A DNA stretch of 64,000 nt from Nitrospinota bacterium (lineage in GTDB: Bacteria > Nitrospinota_A > UBA7883 > JACRLM01): contig JACQXA010000002.1 in assembly GCA_016208975.1 (NCBI GenBank), positions 62,001 to 126,000 on the forward strand. The letters are read 5' to 3'. The notes below the pieces were generated by a model. It made no database searches and had not been told where the DNA came from. It saw only the letters and a list, made by a program, of their open reading frames with translations. The stretch's first letter is position 1. Every line of letters begins with the position of its first letter. This document shows, piece by piece, positions 51,748-61,254 of this stretch. Both the position numbers and the translations under genes were made by a program.

Positions 51748-51823
51748 TGGCTCCCCGGGACGGACTCGAACCGCCGACATGGTGGTTAACAGCCACCCGC
51801 TCTACCGACTGAGCTACCGGGGA
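51748..51823 (-). tRNA. tRNA-Asn (GTT)
   Basis: A full cloverleaf reads on the minus strand. The acceptor is TCCCCGG/CCGGGGA with discriminator G, the D-arm GCTC..GAGC, and the anticodon stem GGTGG/CCACC around loop CTGTTAA, giving anticodon GTT. The T-arm is GGCGG-TTCGAGT-CCGTC. The 3' CCA is encoded, giving 76 nt in all. Confidence 0.97.
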
Positions 51824-51882
51824 AAACACGAACCTAAAATTTAATCAAATCCACCCTTCAATGTCAAAACGTATTTTAATGG

Positions 51883-52033
51883 GGTGGTGTCCCAGTTTGA
51901 ATCTCAAATAATAGACAGATCCTTCACTTCGCTTGCGCTTCGCCCAGGATGACAATGTTATCAACGGCTTTTATATTGTCATTCTGAGCGTAAGTGAAGA
52001 ATCTCCCCTGTACTTTCAAACTGGGACACTACC
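51883..52033 (+). mobile_element. 151-bp MITE, copy 4 (orientation A)
   Basis: Ends GGTGGTGTCCCAGTTTGAA and closing GACACTACC; 151 bp. Flanking 8-mers TTTAATGG and CCAGCTGT do not match, so the target duplication was lost or the copy recombined. It lies 59 bp past the 5' end of tRNA-Asn. Confidence 0.9.
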
Positions 52034-52166
52034 CCAGCTGTAAAAAGCAATCCGCCTCATGCCAACTCCCTGAAAAATACAGCGCTTTTTCGCCTTCCAG
52101 CGCCGCCCGCTAAAAAGGTTCCCCCGCCATTTCCACCACCCGGCGCCCCATGGTATGCTTTCCGCC

Positions 52167-53297
52167 ATGGAAAACGAGATCACCCAAAAACTCCAACTTC
52201 TAAGAAACCGGCTGGAAGCCATCATGCGCGGCGCCGAGTCTGCCGGACGCTGGCATAAGCCGCTTATGGCGCTCTCCACCCTTTACGGCTCCACCATGAC
52301 GGCGCGAAACCGTTTGTACGATAAGGGAACCCTTAAAACAGGCCGCGCCCCCTCGGCGGTGATCAGCGTGGGCAACATCACCATGGGCGGCTCGGGTAAA
52401 ACGCCGCTGGTGGAGCTTATTTGCCGCAAACTATCCGGTCATAAAACCGGTATCCTCTCCAGAGGCTATGGCGGTAGCGCCCCCGGCCCGTTTTACATGG
52501 TGGGCGGGCCCGAGGGGATTTTAGGCGAACCTCCGCCCATTTCCGCCGACGAGCCGTACATGCTGGCCCGCAGGCTTCCGGGCGTTGTGGTGGCCTGCGC
52601 GCCCAACAGGCTTTACGGAGCGCGGAAAATGGCCGAAAAATACGGGGTGGACACGATAATACTGGATGACGGATTCCAGCGCCGCTCCATAGCGCGGGAT
52701 CTGGACATCCTCGCGCACGACGCTTTCACCCCGCTGGCGTCCAACTTCGTTTTCCCAAGGGGAACCCTTCGGGAGCCTCTGGATGGAATAAACAGAGCCG
52801 GCATTATTGTGATCACAGCGCCGGACGGCGCGCCGGAGACCATTATCTCCCAAGCTGTGGATGAAGTTAGAAGTCTCGCCCCCGGCAAACCTGTGGCCGT
52901 AGCTTTGGGCTCCATAGCCGGATTCAAAAGCCTTAACGGTCAGCAAAGCGTAAACGTCAACGGCCCGGCGCTGGCGTTTTGCGGCGTGGGCGCCCCGGAA
53001 AGGTTCAAGATGTCGCTGGAAAAAACCGGGGTAAAGGTTTCGGAGTTTATTACCTTCCCGGACCATCACAAGTACCAGGTGGGCGATATAGAGCTAATCC
53101 GCAAAGCCGCGGCGGATATGGAGGCGGAGTTCATCGTGACCACGGAGAAAGACGCCGTGCGCCTGATAAGGTTTATGGGCGCGTTGGCCAGCATGCCGGT
53201 TTGCTATGCGGAGTATGGCCTGCGGATAACCCGGGGTGAAAGCGAATTGAACGCCGCGCTGGCGGGGGCTTTAAAAGGAGCCACCGGCGCCGGGTAA
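52167..53297 (+). CDS. lpxK: Tetraacyldisaccharide 4'-kinase
   Basis: This inner-membrane-bound kinase of about 376 residues phosphorylates the 4'-position of the lipid A disaccharide precursor. It has the N-terminal amphipathic region (LMALSTLYGSTMTARNRLYDKG), the P-loop VGNITMGGSGKTP, LSRGYGG, and DEPYMLARRLPGVVVACAPNR. VDTIILDDGFQRRSIARDLDILAHDA is the family signature, and FITFPDHHKYQVGDIELI follows. Together these settle the call. ATG 52167 and ATG 52155 are both possible. Its presence shows an LPS-type outer membrane. It stands alone between a MITE and a convergent hydrolase gene. Confidence 0.95.
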   Translation: MENEITQKLQLLRNRLEAIMRGAESAGRWHKPLMALSTLYGSTMTARNRLYDKGTLKTGRAPSAVISVGNITMGGSGKTPLVELICRKLSGHKTGILSRGYGGSAPGPFYMVGGPEGILGEPPPISADEPYMLARRLPGVVVACAPNRLYGARKMAEKYGVDTIILDDGFQRRSIARDLDILAHDAFTPLASNFVFPRGTLREPLDGINRAGIIVITAPDGAPETIISQAVDEVRSLAPGKPVAVALGSIAGFKSLNGQQSVNVNGPALAFCGVGAPERFKMSLEKTGVKVSEFITFPDHHKYQVGDIELIRKAAADMEAEFIVTTEKDAVRLIRFMGALASMPVCYAEYGLRITRGESELNAALAGALKGATGAG

Positions 53298-53299
53298 CA

Positions 53300-54538
53300 T
53301 CAGTCGAACTTCCAGTCGGTCGCCGCGCCCTTTTTTATGGGAAAGGTTTCCGCGAGCCAGTTTGAAACCGCATGGGCCGCCACCGCGTGCCCGGCGCCGT
53401 TCCAATGCACGCCACCTTCATATAGTACGGCGTATTTGCCGTTCACCTGGCTGAAGGGATGGTACAGCCGCATGTAAGGTATCTTCTCGTTTCGCAGGAA
53501 CGGCTCCAGGTCGTCCTCCACCGACAGGTAATAAGGCTGGTTCGGCCCGGCGGCCTGGGGCTCCAAAGCCTCCCGTTTGGGGATTATCACCACGCCGAAC
53601 TTGCCGCCGTCTTTCTCCACTTCGGCCTTAAGTTTTTTGATTATCAGATGCGTCAGCAGGAAAGCCTCTTTCCATTTGTCCGACGGCGTTTTCGTCCACA
53701 ACGGCCCATAAGCCTTGTCGAAAGCGTCGCTCTTCCCCTCGTCCTCCTTATGCGCCAAACCGAACAGCGGCGCAAGCCGGTATTCCCACAAAAGGTTAAG
53801 CTTCACCTCGTGGAGCAATAGCGACCTTAAGCACATGAACCGGAACGGTTCGTATCCGTTTATCCTCATCGGGTCGTTATACGGGTCCACGAAAGATTTG
53901 GCCAGCGGCCCTTTATACGGATGATTTTTCAGAATAATATCCGTCTTCCCCTCGTTAAGCGTGAAATAGGGTTTTTCGGTGGGGGCTCTCATCATTTCGG
54001 CGAACAGGCCCGCGGCGTTGTCCCGGATGTCGTTCCCAACGTAGATGTGCAGGACGGTTATGTCCGGTTTCAGCGCCTTTCCCTTGCTCTGGTAGAAAAG
54101 AAGCTCCTGGTCGGTCCCGTACCCGTTGGTTCCGGCGTTCACAATCTCCGCCTCGTACCCGGCCCGGCGCAGGCGGAACTCGGTTACGCTCTTGTACATC
54201 TCCTCGAAGTTGTAGGCGTTGTCGTACAGGAAAGAGTCCCCAAGAAACAGGACCCGCGTGTCCGGCCCTTTCTGCGCCGCGTATTCCCTGTCCCGCGCGC
54301 CCATGGAGTTTATGGATGTGTGGATAAGCCCGTTCCATGTCTCCACGTATCCCGCCGCGTAAGGTTCCATACTCCAGCCGGTGTTCCCGTCCGCCACATG
54401 GAAGGAGCGCCAGTTGTACAGATGATGAGCCATTTTCCGCTCGTTCATCCGCAGGAACATTTCGATGGCCCCCAGGTATAGCAGGGCGAATATAAGGATA
54501 GTGGCAACGGTGAACAGCAGGTTTTTTATGAAAGACAT
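53300..54538 (-). CDS. SGNH/GDSL-type membrane-anchored hydrolase
   Basis: This 412-residue protein has one N-terminal helix (FTVATILIFALLYLGAIEMFL). A periplasmic SGNH fold follows with the block I Ser in VLFLGDSFLYDNAYN, block II and III (NAGTNGYGTDQELLF, IYVGNDIRDN) and the C-terminal His in GGVHWNGAGH. The Asp usually three residues before that His is Gly here, so the triad may be incomplete or use another acid. Members of this family often deacetylate or acetylate surface glycans and sit beside carbamoyltransferase/SxtJ genes, as they do in this locus. Confidence 0.8.
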   Translation of the reverse strand: MSFIKNLLFTVATILIFALLYLGAIEMFLRMNERKMAHHLYNWRSFHVADGNTGWSMEPYAAGYVETWNGLIHTSINSMGARDREYAAQKGPDTRVLFLGDSFLYDNAYNFEEMYKSVTEFRLRRAGYEAEIVNAGTNGYGTDQELLFYQSKGKALKPDITVLHIYVGNDIRDNAAGLFAEMMRAPTEKPYFTLNEGKTDIILKNHPYKGPLAKSFVDPYNDPMRINGYEPFRFMCLRSLLLHEVKLNLLWEYRLAPLFGLAHKEDEGKSDAFDKAYGPLWTKTPSDKWKEAFLLTHLIIKKLKAEVEKDGGKFGVVIIPKREALEPQAAGPNQPYYLSVEDDLEPFLRNEKIPYMRLYHPFSQVNGKYAVLYEGGVHWNGAGHAVAAHAVSNWLAETFPIKKGAATDWKFD

Positions 54539-54617
54539 TTAAACCACGCCTAATGTTTGGGATTAACGGGATAACAACCCATAAACGGGTAAATCATATC
54601 CCGCCGCCGTCCGCAAT

Positions 54618-55601
54618 TCAACGGGAGCCCTCCACCATGGCCCGCATGCCCTCCTCCACGGAATAGGGCGGCGTCCAGCCTAGCGCGACCCTGATTTTAG
54701 AACTATCCACACGAAGGGAGCCGAACAGCTTTTCCACCGCGCCGCTGGTGATGGGCATTTTTCGCCCCATCAGCGCGCCAGCCATGTCCCCTGCCTGTCC
54801 CAAAGTTTTCATCAAACCTAATGGCACGGCTGGAATCCTCAATCTCTTATCCATAGCCTCGCCGATAAGCCTGTACAGGCGCGAAGTGGAAATATCCTCC
54901 CCGTCGCTCACAAGAAAAATCCCGCTGGCGGCAGATGGATTTTTTGAACATGCAATAATAGCGTCCACCAGGTTGTCCACGAATATCAGGCTCCGCAAGT
55001 TCGTGGCGGCGCCAAGTGGCAACGGAATCCCCTTTCGCGCGGCTTTCACCAGCGCGGCCATGTTCCCCTTCACGCCGGGCCCGTAAACCAGCGGGAACCG
55101 GAGGATGACAAGCTCCACGCCACCGCGCGCGCATATCCCTTTTAAAACGTTCTCCGCCTCAAGCTTGGTTTTGCCGTAATCGTCCTCCGGCGCGCAGACC
55201 GATGTTTCGGTGTACGGGATTTCTAAGGTTCGTTCACCCATGGCTTTTACGGAACTGGCGAAAACTATCCTTTTCACCCCCGCCTCCACGGCCCGCTCAC
55301 CCAGAACACGGGAAGCTTCCACATTCACCCGGTAATATTCCGTGGCCGGATTTTGGGCCTTGTCATGCATTACGTGGGCCCGGCCCGCCAGATGGATAAC
55401 CGTATCCACCCCGGCAAGAGCGCCCGGCAAATCCGCGCTCGCCTCCAACTCCCCGGTTATAACCGTTTTAACGCCCTCTGGAAGCCCTTTGCCGCCCTTG
55501 GCCGACCGCAAGGCGCAAACCGCCTCGTGCCCTTCCAGAAGAAGCCGTGGAACCAGCCGCCTGCCAACAAAACCGGAAGCCCCCGTCACCAGAACTTTCA
55601 T
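54618..55601 (-). CDS. SDR reductase for a 4-keto-6-deoxy sugar nucleotide (WbpV/WreQ-like)
   Basis: This 327-residue extended SDR has TGASGFVGRRLVPRLL at the N-terminus, active site FASSVKAMGE with YGKTK (catalytic Tyr and Lys intact), and FPLVYGPGVKGNM. The next gene is a small phosphoglycosyl transferase and the one after a GT4. Reductase, initiating transferase and GT4 together are the arrangement for UDP-QuiNAc in O-antigen loci (WbpV/WbpL or WreQ/WreU). The reaction would reduce UDP-4-keto-QuiNAc to UDP-QuiNAc, though some routes reduce after lipid transfer. It lies 4 bp after the transferase stop. Confidence 0.82.
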   Translation of the reverse strand: MKVLVTGASGFVGRRLVPRLLLEGHEAVCALRSAKGGKGLPEGVKTVITGELEASADLPGALAGVDTVIHLAGRAHVMHDKAQNPATEYYRVNVEASRVLGERAVEAGVKRIVFASSVKAMGERTLEIPYTETSVCAPEDDYGKTKLEAENVLKGICARGGVELVILRFPLVYGPGVKGNMAALVKAARKGIPLPLGAATNLRSLIFVDNLVDAIIACSKNPSAASGIFLVSDGEDISTSRLYRLIGEAMDKRLRIPAVPLGLMKTLGQAGDMAGALMGRKMPITSGAVEKLFGSLRVDSSKIRVALGWTPPYSVEEGMRAMVEGSR

Positions 55602-55605
55602 GGGT

Positions 55606-56172
55606 TCAGTGTTTCACCCCATGGCCGGTAATGGCCTTGATAAACGTCAGGAACAGTATGTATATGTCCAGCGGGAACGACTGGCGCTCCTTGTAATAAA
55701 GGTCCATCTCCACCTTGTCGGGGATGGAAAGCTCGTCCCGCCCGTTCACCTGCGCCCATCCGGTAAGGCCGGGCCTCAAATCGTTTATGCCATATTTTTC
55801 CCGCAGGGCCACCAGGTCGTCCTGGTTGAAAAGCGCCGGGCGGGGGCCAACGAAGCTCATGTCCCCCTTTATGATGTTCCAAAGCTGGGGGATTTCGTCC
55901 AGGCTTGTTTTGCGCAGAAACCCTCCGATGGGGGTAAGGTGGTTATGCGGATCGGCCAGAAGATGGGTGGCCACCTGCGGCGTGTCTATCTTCATGCTAC
56001 GCACTTTGGCCATGGGAAAATGCTTCCTGTGGCGCCCCACCCGCTCGGAAAAATAAAGCACGGGGCCTGGCGATGTTATTTTAACGGCCAGCGCCACAAA
56101 AACCATTATCACCGCCAACAGTGGGGCCAACGCCAGCGCCAACGCCAGGTCGAATACTCTCTTCAGCGTCAC
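55606..56172 (-). CDS. Polyprenyl-phosphate sugar-phosphate transferase (PglC-type initiating enzyme)
   Basis: This 188-residue monotopic phosphoglycosyl transferase has an N-terminal re-entrant helix (VFDLALALALAPLLAVIMVFVALAVKITSPGPVLYF), then KVRSM. The catalytic Asp-Glu pair is in RKTSLDEIPQLWNIIKGDMSFVGPRP, followed by LRPGLTGWAQVNGRD. It lacks the four extra helices of WbaP. It moves a sugar-1-phosphate to undecaprenyl phosphate and so begins glycan assembly. The GTG start at 56172 overlaps the GT4 stop by 4 bp. Substrate is probably QuiNAc or a related HexNAc, inferred from the flanking reductase. Confidence 0.93.
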   Translation of the reverse strand: MTLKRVFDLALALALAPLLAVIMVFVALAVKITSPGPVLYFSERVGRHRKHFPMAKVRSMKIDTPQVATHLLADPHNHLTPIGGFLRKTSLDEIPQLWNIIKGDMSFVGPRPALFNQDDLVALREKYGINDLRPGLTGWAQVNGRDELSIPDKVEMDLYYKERQSFPLDIYILFLTFIKAITGHGVKH

Positions 56173-57314
56173 AGTCCCGCCCCGGCCAGTTTGCGTTCGT
56201 AAAGGGCCAGTGTTTTTTGCGTCACGATCTTTTCAGAGAACTTTTCTATAACGGCCGCCCGCCCGGCGTCGCCCATTTTGCGCCGCAAGGCCGGATCGGT
56301 TGACAGTTTTTCTATGGCTCCGGCCAGGGCGTTTACATCCCGCAACGGGACCAGCAGGCCGTTCTCGCCATGCCGGGTTATCTCGCGGCACCCGGCTATG
56401 TTGTAAGCCACGATGGGCCGGGCCGCCGAAGCCGCCTCGATGAGTGATTTTGGCACCCCTTCGCCGTAAAAGGAGGGCAGGGCCACTATGGACGCTTTCT
56501 TCAAGGTATCCGGCATGTCGTCCCGCTGGCCCCAATATTCCACCACGCCTTCATCGTTCCACTCAGCCAGCTGGCTCGGAGCTATGGATGATGGATTATG
56601 TTCATCCGGAGACCCAGCCAGGGCCATGCGGACGGCGGCCCCGCGGGACTTTAATATCCGCGCCGCCTCCACGAAATCATAAACCCCTTTAGTGGCAAGC
56701 ATTCTGGAAGACAATAGAACCACCGGCGCGCCGGAAGGCTCCTTGCCCGGGGGGGTGAAAACGTCCGTATCCACTCCGGAGCCCATTATCAGTTCCGCTT
56801 GGCTTGGCGTAACGATTTTCCCGCTAACGAACGTGTTCATGTCGTCCGGGTTCTGGAAAATCGCGCAGGATTTTTTGCGTCCCATGGCCAGCCGCAGTAC
56901 GGTTTTTATGGCGGTCCGGGTGACCGACGCTTTGAACCCCTGGGCCACAAAAATATGCCCAAGCCCCGCCAGCGCGTTCACCGTGACCGGCACACCGGCC
57001 AAAGACGCGGCGATGGAGCCATAGACCACCGGTTTTAACGCCACGTGATGGGCCACATGGGGCTTCACCCGTTTATAGATAGCCACTATTTCCGCAATCG
57101 CCATTGCCTCGGAGAATGGGTTCAGCGACCGGCGGGACAGGCTCAGCGGTGCAAGCGAAAACCCTTCTGCGGCAATCTTATCGCCGTGGCGGTTCACCGC
57201 CGTAGCCACGGTAACCTCGTATCCCGCGTCCCGCGCGGCCCTGGCCAAAGCCAGCCTGTGGGAGTGGAAGTACCAGTCCTCGGTGATAAAAAACAGGATT
57301 TTTCGCTTCGTCAT
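56169..57314 (-). CDS. GT4-family glycosyltransferase
   Basis: This GT-B enzyme of about 381 residues begins MTKRKILFFITEDWYFHSHRLALARAARDAGYEV, the PglA/WbpT-like start. The donor half contains VLLSSRMLATKGVYDFVEAARIL, VVEYWGQRDDMPDTLKKASIVALPSFYGEGVPKSLIEAASAARPIVA (the Glu-rich nucleotide site) and HGENGLLVPLRDV. ATG 57314 is chosen; an extension of 22 residues upstream has no similarity. It probably adds the second sugar after the phosphoglycosyl transferase, with which its gene overlaps. The three genes form one minus-strand operon. Confidence 0.9.
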   Translation of the reverse strand: MTKRKILFFITEDWYFHSHRLALARAARDAGYEVTVATAVNRHGDKIAAEGFSLAPLSLSRRSLNPFSEAMAIAEIVAIYKRVKPHVAHHVALKPVVYGSIAASLAGVPVTVNALAGLGHIFVAQGFKASVTRTAIKTVLRLAMGRKKSCAIFQNPDDMNTFVSGKIVTPSQAELIMGSGVDTDVFTPPGKEPSGAPVVLLSSRMLATKGVYDFVEAARILKSRGAAVRMALAGSPDEHNPSSIAPSQLAEWNDEGVVEYWGQRDDMPDTLKKASIVALPSFYGEGVPKSLIEAASAARPIVAYNIAGCREITRHGENGLLVPLRDVNALAGAIEKLSTDPALRRKMGDAGRAAVIEKFSEKIVTQKTLALYERKLAGAGL

Positions 57315-57395
57315 CCGGTTATTATGAGTTTGATAATGGCCGTAATGGGAGATTTTGTCATTTCGGCGGGTATAAGGCAATATGCCCCGAAATTG

Positions 57396-57546
57396 GGTAG
57401 TGTCCCAGTTTGAAAGTACAGGGGAGATTCTTCACTTACGCTCAGAATGACAATATAACAGCCGTTGATAACATTGTCATCCTGAGCGAAGCGCAAGCGA
57501 AGTGAAGGATCTGTCTGTTATTTGAGATTCAAACTGGGACACCACC
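57396..57546 (-). mobile_element. 151-bp MITE, copy 5 (orientation B, perfect target duplication)
   Basis: Ends GGTAGTGTCCCAGTTTGAA and closing GACACCACC; 151 bp. Both flanks are CGAAATTG (57388-57395 and 57547-57554), a perfect 8-bp target duplication, which makes this one of the youngest copies. It lies between divergent glycan genes. Confidence 0.95.
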
Positions 57547-57641
57547 CGAAATTGACACCTGCATGGCTCACGGCTACCATACTTGCTCGAGGATGGCGCG
57601 AGGCGCCTGTTTTCGCAACATTTAACCGCTAAGGCGTTTTG

Positions 57642-58784
57642 ATGCCCAGTTTGCCCCGTTCCAACCATAACCGCGTTATCCTTTTGCTGGCGGCGGTAAT
57701 ATTTATCGCCCACAACGCCTGGTTCCTCCGCTCCCCCATCATCATGAGCGGCGACACGCCCAGGTATATAGACTCGGCGGATTACCTTCTGGCCCACGGC
57801 GCAATAGTTGGGCGCGACCAGAATTATTCCGGGTTCGTGGCTTACCTGGCGTTTATGAAAATACTGGCGCCTGAAGGGGAATCGTTCAAAATAGCCGCCA
57901 TCGCGGTCCAGACCTTTATTTCCCTCATCGCCTTTCTATGCGTTTATGGAACCGGGGCGCGGGTGTTCTCCGAGACTGCCGGGGCGCTGTCGGCTCTGTT
58001 CTTCTCGCTGAACCATTACGCCATATACTGGATCCAGTATGCGCTTACCGACTCGCTGTTCATTTCGTTCGTCATCATATCCGTATGGGCGCTGGTCCGT
58101 TTCGGCGAAAACGGGCGATGGATATGGCTGGCGGCCCCAGCCTGCCTGTTCACCGCCGCGCTCCGGCCCAACGGGGTGTTCATATTCCCGGTGTTTCTTG
58201 TTTATCTGCTGTCATATTTGTCCCGGAAGGTTCAAATAGCCATCTACTCGGCCTGTATTGCGGCGGCCATCGCGGCCTCCCCCTTCCTGATGACGGAGTT
58301 CCAGAAAGCCACGGACCATATACAGGTGATGGACAACCTCACCGGCGGTTATCTTGTGTGGGGGCTGGACAAAATTGAAATGCCCCCGTTCCAATGGGAA
58401 AAAAAGAACGTGATAGAAGATTCGTTCACCTATTTCACCGCCTATCCCAAGGACACTCTCAAGCTTTTCGCCACCCGGCTCTACACCGCCTACATCTTTA
58501 CCCGGAGCGGCTACACTCCCGCCCACAACGCTTTCCTGCTCACGGTCCTGCCGGTGTTCTACATTCTCGCCGCCGCCGGGGCCGTCAGGAGTTATATTAC
58601 GGTCTTCACCCGCGACAGGTTGCTTGTAATGGGCGTCATCGCCGTTCAAAGCGCCATACTGGCCCTCACTTTCAGCGATTACGACCCCCGGTTCACGTGC
58701 TACATTATTACCCTTGTGGCGCTGTTCTCGGCCTACGGCGCCGAATGGATTGGAATAATCACCGTTGGGAAACGCGGCGTTTAA
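57642..58784 (+). CDS. GT-C-type membrane glycosyltransferase (GT39/PMT-like)
   Basis: This 380-residue protein has about nine or more hydrophobic helices. The first luminal/periplasmic loop carries acidic residues in the typical place (SGDTPRYIDSADYLL), as in GT-C enzymes that use polyprenyl-phosphate sugars. ALFFSLNHYAIYWIQYALTDSLFISFVIISVWAL is the usual helix 3-4 region with an acidic residue. It probably transfers a sugar from a polyprenyl donor to a glycan or lipid on the periplasmic side. ATG 57642 follows a TTG. The next gene starts 15 bp after it. Confidence 0.75.
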   Translation: MPSLPRSNHNRVILLLAAVIFIAHNAWFLRSPIIMSGDTPRYIDSADYLLAHGAIVGRDQNYSGFVAYLAFMKILAPEGESFKIAAIAVQTFISLIAFLCVYGTGARVFSETAGALSALFFSLNHYAIYWIQYALTDSLFISFVIISVWALVRFGENGRWIWLAAPACLFTAALRPNGVFIFPVFLVYLLSYLSRKVQIAIYSACIAAAIAASPFLMTEFQKATDHIQVMDNLTGGYLVWGLDKIEMPPFQWEKKNVIEDSFTYFTAYPKDTLKLFATRLYTAYIFTRSGYTPAHNAFLLTVLPVFYILAAAGAVRSYITVFTRDRLLVMGVIAVQSAILALTFSDYDPRFTCYIITLVALFSAYGAEWIGIITVGKRGV

Positions 58785-58799
58785 TGGAGCGTTGTTGAT

Positions 58800-60242
58800 A
58801 TGCCGGCATCAGTTTATCTAGACCCCGCCCGGGACGAATATACCCGCAAGCGGATGGAGCATTGGGACTCGCTGGCGCCGGATCTGGACCAATACAAACG
58901 CCACAGCGCCGCGTACCATAAAAGGCTGGCCGGGGTTTACCGGTTCATCATCCCCCAGGGAAGCCGGGTGCTGGAGATGGGATGCGGCCGGGGCGACCTT
59001 CTGGCGGCGTTAAAGCCCGGCAAAGGCGTGGGGGTGGATTTTTCAGCGGAAACAATCCTGGCGGCCCGCCAGAGGCATCCACAGCTGGAATTCATCAACG
59101 CCGACGCGCACGATTTGGATATGGCCGGGGAGTTCGATTTCATCATCCTGTCCGACCTGCTTAACGACCTGTGGGACGCGCAACAGGCCCTGGAGCGCGT
59201 CCGGAAGCTTTGTTCGCCCCGCACGAGGGTTGTGATGAACCTCTACAGCAAGCTGTGGGAGGCGCCGCTGTCATTCACCAAACGGCTGGGGCTCTCCACG
59301 CCGAACCTTACGCAGAACTGGCTTACCGTGGAGGATGTGGCGAACCTTTTGTCGCTCACGGATTTGGAGATGATCCGCAGTTTCGGCGAGGTGATGCTAC
59401 CCCTTGATATTCCCGCCGTGACAACCATGTGCAACCGCTACCTTGTAAAACTGTGGCCATTAAGACATCTGGCGCTCACCAATTTCATCGTGGCGCGTCC
59501 GGTGGGTTTTGGGCCATCTCAAAAACCAGTGGTGTCCGTATTGGTTCCCGCGCGTAACGAGGCGGGGAACGTTCCGGACATTTTCAGGCGCGTGCCGCAA
59601 ATGGGCGCGGGAACCGAGCTTATCTTCGTTGAGGGCCATTCCAAAGACGACACCTATTCAGCCATCGAACGGGAGATTAATAACCACCCCGGAATGCGCG
59701 TGAAGCTGTTAAAACAGACCGGCAAGGGCAAAGGCAACGCCGTGCGGGAGGGTTTTACAGCGGCCACAGGCGACGTGCTGATGATCCTGGACGCGGACCT
59801 TACCGTGCCGCCGGAAGACCTGCCCCGGTTCCTGGAGGTGATAACCTCCGGCAAGGGGGAGTTCGTCAATGGTGTACGTTTAGTCTATCCCATGGAAGAC
59901 CAGGCCATGCGGTTCCTGAACCTGCTGGGCAACAAGTTCTTCAGCCTGGCCTTCTCGTGGCTTTTGGGCCAGCCGGTAAAAGACACGCTGTGCGGCACGA
60001 AGGTTCTGCGAAAAAGCGATTACGAGAACATCGCCGCCAACCGGAGCTATTTCGGCGATTTCGACCCCTTTGGCGATTTTGACCTGATATTCGGCGCCGC
60101 CAAGGCCAACATGAAGATTGTGGACCTGCCCGTGCGATACCGCGCCCGCCTTTACGGCGAGACCAACATAAACCGCTGGAGCCACGGCGCCCTGCTTCTG
60201 CGCATGGTTGCCTTCGCAATGAGCCGTATAAAGTTCATATAG
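58800..60242 (+). CDS. Fusion of a class I methyltransferase and a GT2 glycosyltransferase
   Basis: This is a 480-residue two-domain protein. Residues of about 1-225 are a SAM methyltransferase (VLEMGCGRGDLLAALKP, GVDFSAETILAARQRHP, FDFIILSDLLNDLWD). Residues of about 238-480 are a GT2 fold: VSVLVPARNEAGNVPDIFRRVP, LIFVEGHSKDDTYSAIE, MILDADLTVPPEDLPRF as the metal motif, and LCGTKVLRKSDYENIAANR. There is no frameshift between them. A linker of about 12 residues joins the domains. Fusion suggests that methylation and sugar transfer act on one lipid-linked intermediate. It lies 15 bp after the GT-C gene. Confidence 0.9.
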   Translation: MPASVYLDPARDEYTRKRMEHWDSLAPDLDQYKRHSAAYHKRLAGVYRFIIPQGSRVLEMGCGRGDLLAALKPGKGVGVDFSAETILAARQRHPQLEFINADAHDLDMAGEFDFIILSDLLNDLWDAQQALERVRKLCSPRTRVVMNLYSKLWEAPLSFTKRLGLSTPNLTQNWLTVEDVANLLSLTDLEMIRSFGEVMLPLDIPAVTTMCNRYLVKLWPLRHLALTNFIVARPVGFGPSQKPVVSVLVPARNEAGNVPDIFRRVPQMGAGTELIFVEGHSKDDTYSAIEREINNHPGMRVKLLKQTGKGKGNAVREGFTAATGDVLMILDADLTVPPEDLPRFLEVITSGKGEFVNGVRLVYPMEDQAMRFLNLLGNKFFSLAFSWLLGQPVKDTLCGTKVLRKSDYENIAANRSYFGDFDPFGDFDLIFGAAKANMKIVDLPVRYRARLYGETNINRWSHGALLLRMVAFAMSRIKFI

Positions 60243-60320
60243 GTTCCAGAAAACCGCCGGTTGCTATAAAATGCCCCTGTCGCGCCCTGTTGGGGCGCCT
60301 TTCGGGGATCGTTAAATACC

Positions 60321-61250
60321 GTGGAAAAAACATCGAAAATATTTGTGGCCGGACACAAGGGGCTGGCGGGGTCGGCCATTTGCCGCGCTCTTGAAAAAAA
60401 CGGTTACTCCAACCTTCTTCAGCGGGACAGGGGCCAGCTCGACCTTGAGGACCAGCGTTCCGTGCGGGAGTTTTTCAAGTCTGAAAAGCCGGAATATGTT
60501 TTTCTGGCGGCGGCGCGGGTGGGGGGCATCATGGCCAACAACACGTACCGGGCCGAGTTCATCTACAACAACCTGATCATCCAGACCAACGTGATAGACG
60601 CCGCCTGGCGCGCCGGAACGCAACGGCTGATGTTTTTGGGTAGCTCCTGCATCTACCCGCGCCATTGCCCCCAGCCTATGAAGGAGGAACACCTGCTCAC
60701 CGGCCCGCTGGAGCCCACCAACGAGCCCTACGCCGTGGCCAAGATAGCCGGAATAAAAATGTGCGAGGCTTATAACGCCCAGTACGGCGCAAGCTTTGTG
60801 TCCGTCATGCCCACGAACCTGTACGGGCCGAACGATAATTTCGACATACACAACGCCCACGTCCTGCCCGCCCTTCTGCGCCGGGTGCACGAGGCGAAAA
60901 AAGCCAAAGCGCCGGAAATAGTCGTATGGGGCACCGGAACCCCCACCCGGGAGTTCCTGCACGCCGACGACATGGCCTCAGCCTGCCTTTTCGTAATGCA
61001 AAAAGGGATTACGGAAATGGTGAACATCGGCACTGGCGTGGATGTTACCATCGCCGAGCTGGCTCGGCTGATATGCAGTGTTGTGGGGTATGAGGGGGAG
61101 GTGAAGTTTGACCCTTCAAAACCCGACGGCACGCCCCGCAAAAGGCTGGATGTCTCCCGGTTGGGCGAATACGGCTGGAACGCGGGAATAAGCCTGGAGG
61201 AAGGGCTGGAAAGCGCCTACCGCTGGTTTTTGGCCAGCAAATACGTCTGA
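60321..61250 (+). CDS. fcl: GDP-L-fucose synthase
   Basis: This 309-residue SDR converts GDP-4-keto-6-deoxymannose to GDP-L-fucose (epimerase and reductase). It starts at GTG 60321 with [17 protein letters not shown]. It has [32 protein letters not shown], the active site [19 protein letters not shown] and [16 protein letters not shown] (Tyr-x3-Lys), then [13 protein letters not shown] and the specific [16 protein letters not shown]. All these are Fcl/WcaG signatures. The partner GDP-mannose 4,6-dehydratase (Gmd) is not adjacent. A GC-rich stem (GCGCCC-TGTT-GGGGCGC) lies just upstream. It converges on the SxtJ gene 4 bp away. Confidence 0.95.
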   Translation: MEKTSKIFVAGHKGLAGSAICRALEKNGYSNLLQRDRGQLDLEDQRSVREFFKSEKPEYVFLAAARVGGIMANNTYRAEFIYNNLIIQTNVIDAAWRAGTQRLMFLGSSCIYPRHCPQPMKEEHLLTGPLEPTNEPYAVAKIAGIKMCEAYNAQYGASFVSVMPTNLYGPNDNFDIHNAHVLPALLRRVHEAKKAKAPEIVVWGTGTPTREFLHADDMASACLFVMQKGITEMVNIGTGVDVTIAELARLICSVVGYEGEVKFDPSKPDGTPRKRLDVSRLGEYGWNAGISLEEGLESAYRWFLASKYV

Positions 61251-61254
61251 CAGG

